Shown: in pieces, positions 3,894-5,136 of the stretch
Layout: every line of letters begins with the position of its first letter
Numbering within the stretch: the first letter of the stretch is position 1
From: Methanimicrococcus sp.
Lineage (GTDB): Archaea; Halobacteriota; Methanosarcinia; Methanosarcinales; Methanosarcinaceae
Direction of reading: 5' to 3'
DNA length: 5,136 bases
Assembly: GCA_009776675.1 (NCBI GenBank)
Contig: WRNK01000028.1
Span: forward strand, 4,723-9,858
Program-made: the position numbers and the translations under genes
The notes under the pieces: model-generated
The model's database searches: none
What the model was told of the DNA's origin: nothing
What the model saw: the letters and a program-made list of their open reading frames with translations, nothing else

Positions 3894-5136
3894 ATGTCCG
3901 ACAAAAAACCCGATTTTATCACAGTTTCCGTTGAAGCCGGAAATACAACAACAAAATGTATTTTGACAGCGACCGATATGGAAACGGGACGGGTTTCTGT
4001 GATCGGAAAATGTATCCGCCTGACACGAGAGATGCGGGTTCCAAAAAACGATGAAGAAATTTGCGGAAAAACGGTGACGGGAACGGAATATACAATCAAA
4101 TCCCTTGCAGAATTGATTAAAGAAACGATTGAGCAAGCTTTATCTGAAAATCGAATCACCGTGGATGATGTTCATTTTGCAGTCCGTTCAACCGGCTTCA
4201 TCGCTGAAAATGACGATAAACTTGGTATGATTATTCAAGCACTTGCAACGGGATGTTTGGATGCCGGCCTGACGCCGCGCCAAATGACGGGATACTTAAA
4301 TCGTTTCGCAATGCCCGAAGATTTGCGTCCGCATTCCTATTTGGATCAAGTGGTTTTTGACGGTTCTGTCACCAGTGTCATGCCCCCGAAATTTGCAGCC
4401 GGAAATATTGTTTCAAATGAAATGGAAGGAGAATTGGCTGTTGCCGGCTTAAAGGAAGCCGCAAAACACACAGCGATTGATTTTAGAAATCCGTGCCTTG
4501 TCTTAGATATGGGAACCACGCTGTCCGGTCGAATTGTCAACAATGATAAACCCTATGCAAAGACGGTCGGGAACTTCTGCGGCTATGCCGGCGCCATATC
4601 GGACGCTTTGATTTAGAATGTCGATTGTACAAAACAAAGTGCTCTTGAATTTTTCGATGAAACGGAACAAAAGAAAAGTTTGTTTTCGTCACTTTTCTCA
4701 TCATTTTCTTCAACCAACAGAAAAGTAAAAAAAGCTCAAGAAGAGATACGATCTCTTTTAAGAATTATGGTCGTTCCAAAAGAGACCGATTCTTTTGGTC
4801 CTTTTTTCATTAACACAGCCGCTGCAAAAGAAAAAGAGTTTGTTTTAATCGGCTGCGATGTCGGTCAAAACGGATCCGAACTACAAAAGCTTTCCGAAAT
4901 CGGTCAAAAGATTTGTGAAATCGGTGGAAACGCAGCAATGGAAATGCTCATTGATGAAGTGATGTCAAATGTTGCCGTTGAATTAATTCAATGCGCTATG
5001 CAGCAAGATGTTTGGCAAGATGAAATGGTCATCGGCATTACCGGACGTGCTGCAACGACCGGAAAAAAGAAAGAACTGATTCTTAAAAAATTATCCAAGT
5101 TCATTAAAGACCCCGAATCTAAAGTTATTTTTGCCG
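3894..5136 (+). CDS. mmp14: methanogenesis marker 14 protein with in-frame TAG, 3' end cut
   Basis: This conserved methanogen protein of unknown role has blocks resembling ASKHA-type phosphate-binding loops: VSVEAGNTTTKCILTAT (11-27) and VLDMGTTLSGRI (203-214). Family-like blocks include VVFDGSVTSVMPP (153-165), NEMEGELAVAGLKE (175-188) and KTVGNFCGYAGAI (223-235). TAG occurs at codon 241, then the same frame runs on without a stop for 173 more codons to the window end. Downstream, IGCDVGQNGSELQKLSEIG (319-337) and IGITGRAATTGKKKELIL (380-397) match what I recall of the C-terminal half of this family. The 414 codons visible, out of roughly 450 expected from memory, mean only the tail is missing. 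If TAG were a true stop, the 240-residue product would lose nearly half the protein. The ATG at 3894 is the only start: an in-frame TAA lies at 3864-3866 with no start codon between. There is no good Shine-Dalgarno, so it may be leaderless. Confidence 0.9.
4614..4616 (+). other. in-frame amber codon, probable pyrrolysine site
   Basis: The codons run GAC GCT TTG ATT TAG AAT GTC GAT with no frame change. Reading continues for 520 bases with no TAA, TGA or second TAG. There is no start codon with a ribosome binding site just after it; the first in-frame ATG is at 4767, 50 codons later, without a clear Shine-Dalgarno. Methanogens that use methylamines decode TAG as pyrrolysine, chiefly in the methyltransferases MtmB, MtbB and MttB; some archaea are reported to use TAG only as a sense codon. 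Reading this TAG as pyrrolysine is an inference. A nonsense mutation or a sequencing error is the alternative. Confidence 0.72.

Noticed and set aside
3708..4159. Minus-strand ORFs of 142 and 91 codons covering the start of marker 14
   Set aside because: They are reverse translations of the purine tract and of the marker 14 coding region, giving Phe/Ser/Leu-rich low-complexity sequence with no ribosome binding site.
4617..4680. A PYLIS-like stem-loop just after the TAG
   Set aside because: I could not find a convincing stem by eye in the 60 bases downstream, and such elements are not strictly required for pyrrolysine insertion in archaea.
4617..5136. The sequence after the TAG as a separate gene starting at ATG 4767
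   Set aside because: No clear Shine-Dalgarno precedes 4767, the frame is the same as the upstream part, and the 50 codons between TAG and this ATG are also open. One continuous gene explains this better.

Overview
The window comes from a methanogenic archaeon. The rightmost gene is a recognisable methanogenesis marker 14 protein, and the left edge carries what looks like the first 18 residues of the radical SAM protein Mmp10 (methanogenesis marker 10). Intergenic DNA is very AT-rich, some genes have archaeal-type Shine-Dalgarno sites, and others have TATA-like elements suited to short or leaderless transcripts. If the in-frame TAG described below is really read through, the organism should encode pyrrolysine. 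That would point to Methanosarcinales (for example Methanimicrococcus-like) or Methanomassiliicoccales; I cannot choose between them from this window.

Layout from left to right: (1) the 5' end of an Mmp10-like gene on the minus strand (1-56). (2) A short divergent promoter gap, then two tiny plus-strand ORFs (106-273 and 289-417) that look like a small bicistron of unknown function. (3) An AT-rich gap ending in a hairpin plus T-tract terminator (525-563) for the minus-strand operon. (4) A compact gatC-gatA-gatB operon transcribed leftward from about 3603 to 562, encoding the tRNA-dependent amidotransferase GatCAB. (5) A 290-bp divergent intergenic region with a 125-nt cytosine-free purine tract and a 14-bp tandem repeat. 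(6) The marker 14 gene, running rightward from 3894 past the window end.

Two things stand out. First, marker 14 has an in-frame TAG at codon 241 (4614-4616). The same frame then continues for 173 codons with clear family-like sequence to the window edge. All five genes whose ends are visible stop with TAA. The best reading is an amber codon decoded as a sense codon (pyrrolysine), with a fresh nonsense mutation as the main alternative. Second, GatA keeps the amidase-signature fold and the usual operon, but all three catalytic positions are replaced: Lys to Ala35, cis-Ser to Gly106, nucleophilic Ser to Leu130. GatB, by contrast, keeps its zinc cysteines and its kinase/transamidase motifs. This suggests a GatCAB that can no longer make its own ammonia from glutamine and must be fed ammonia another way, or has been repurposed.
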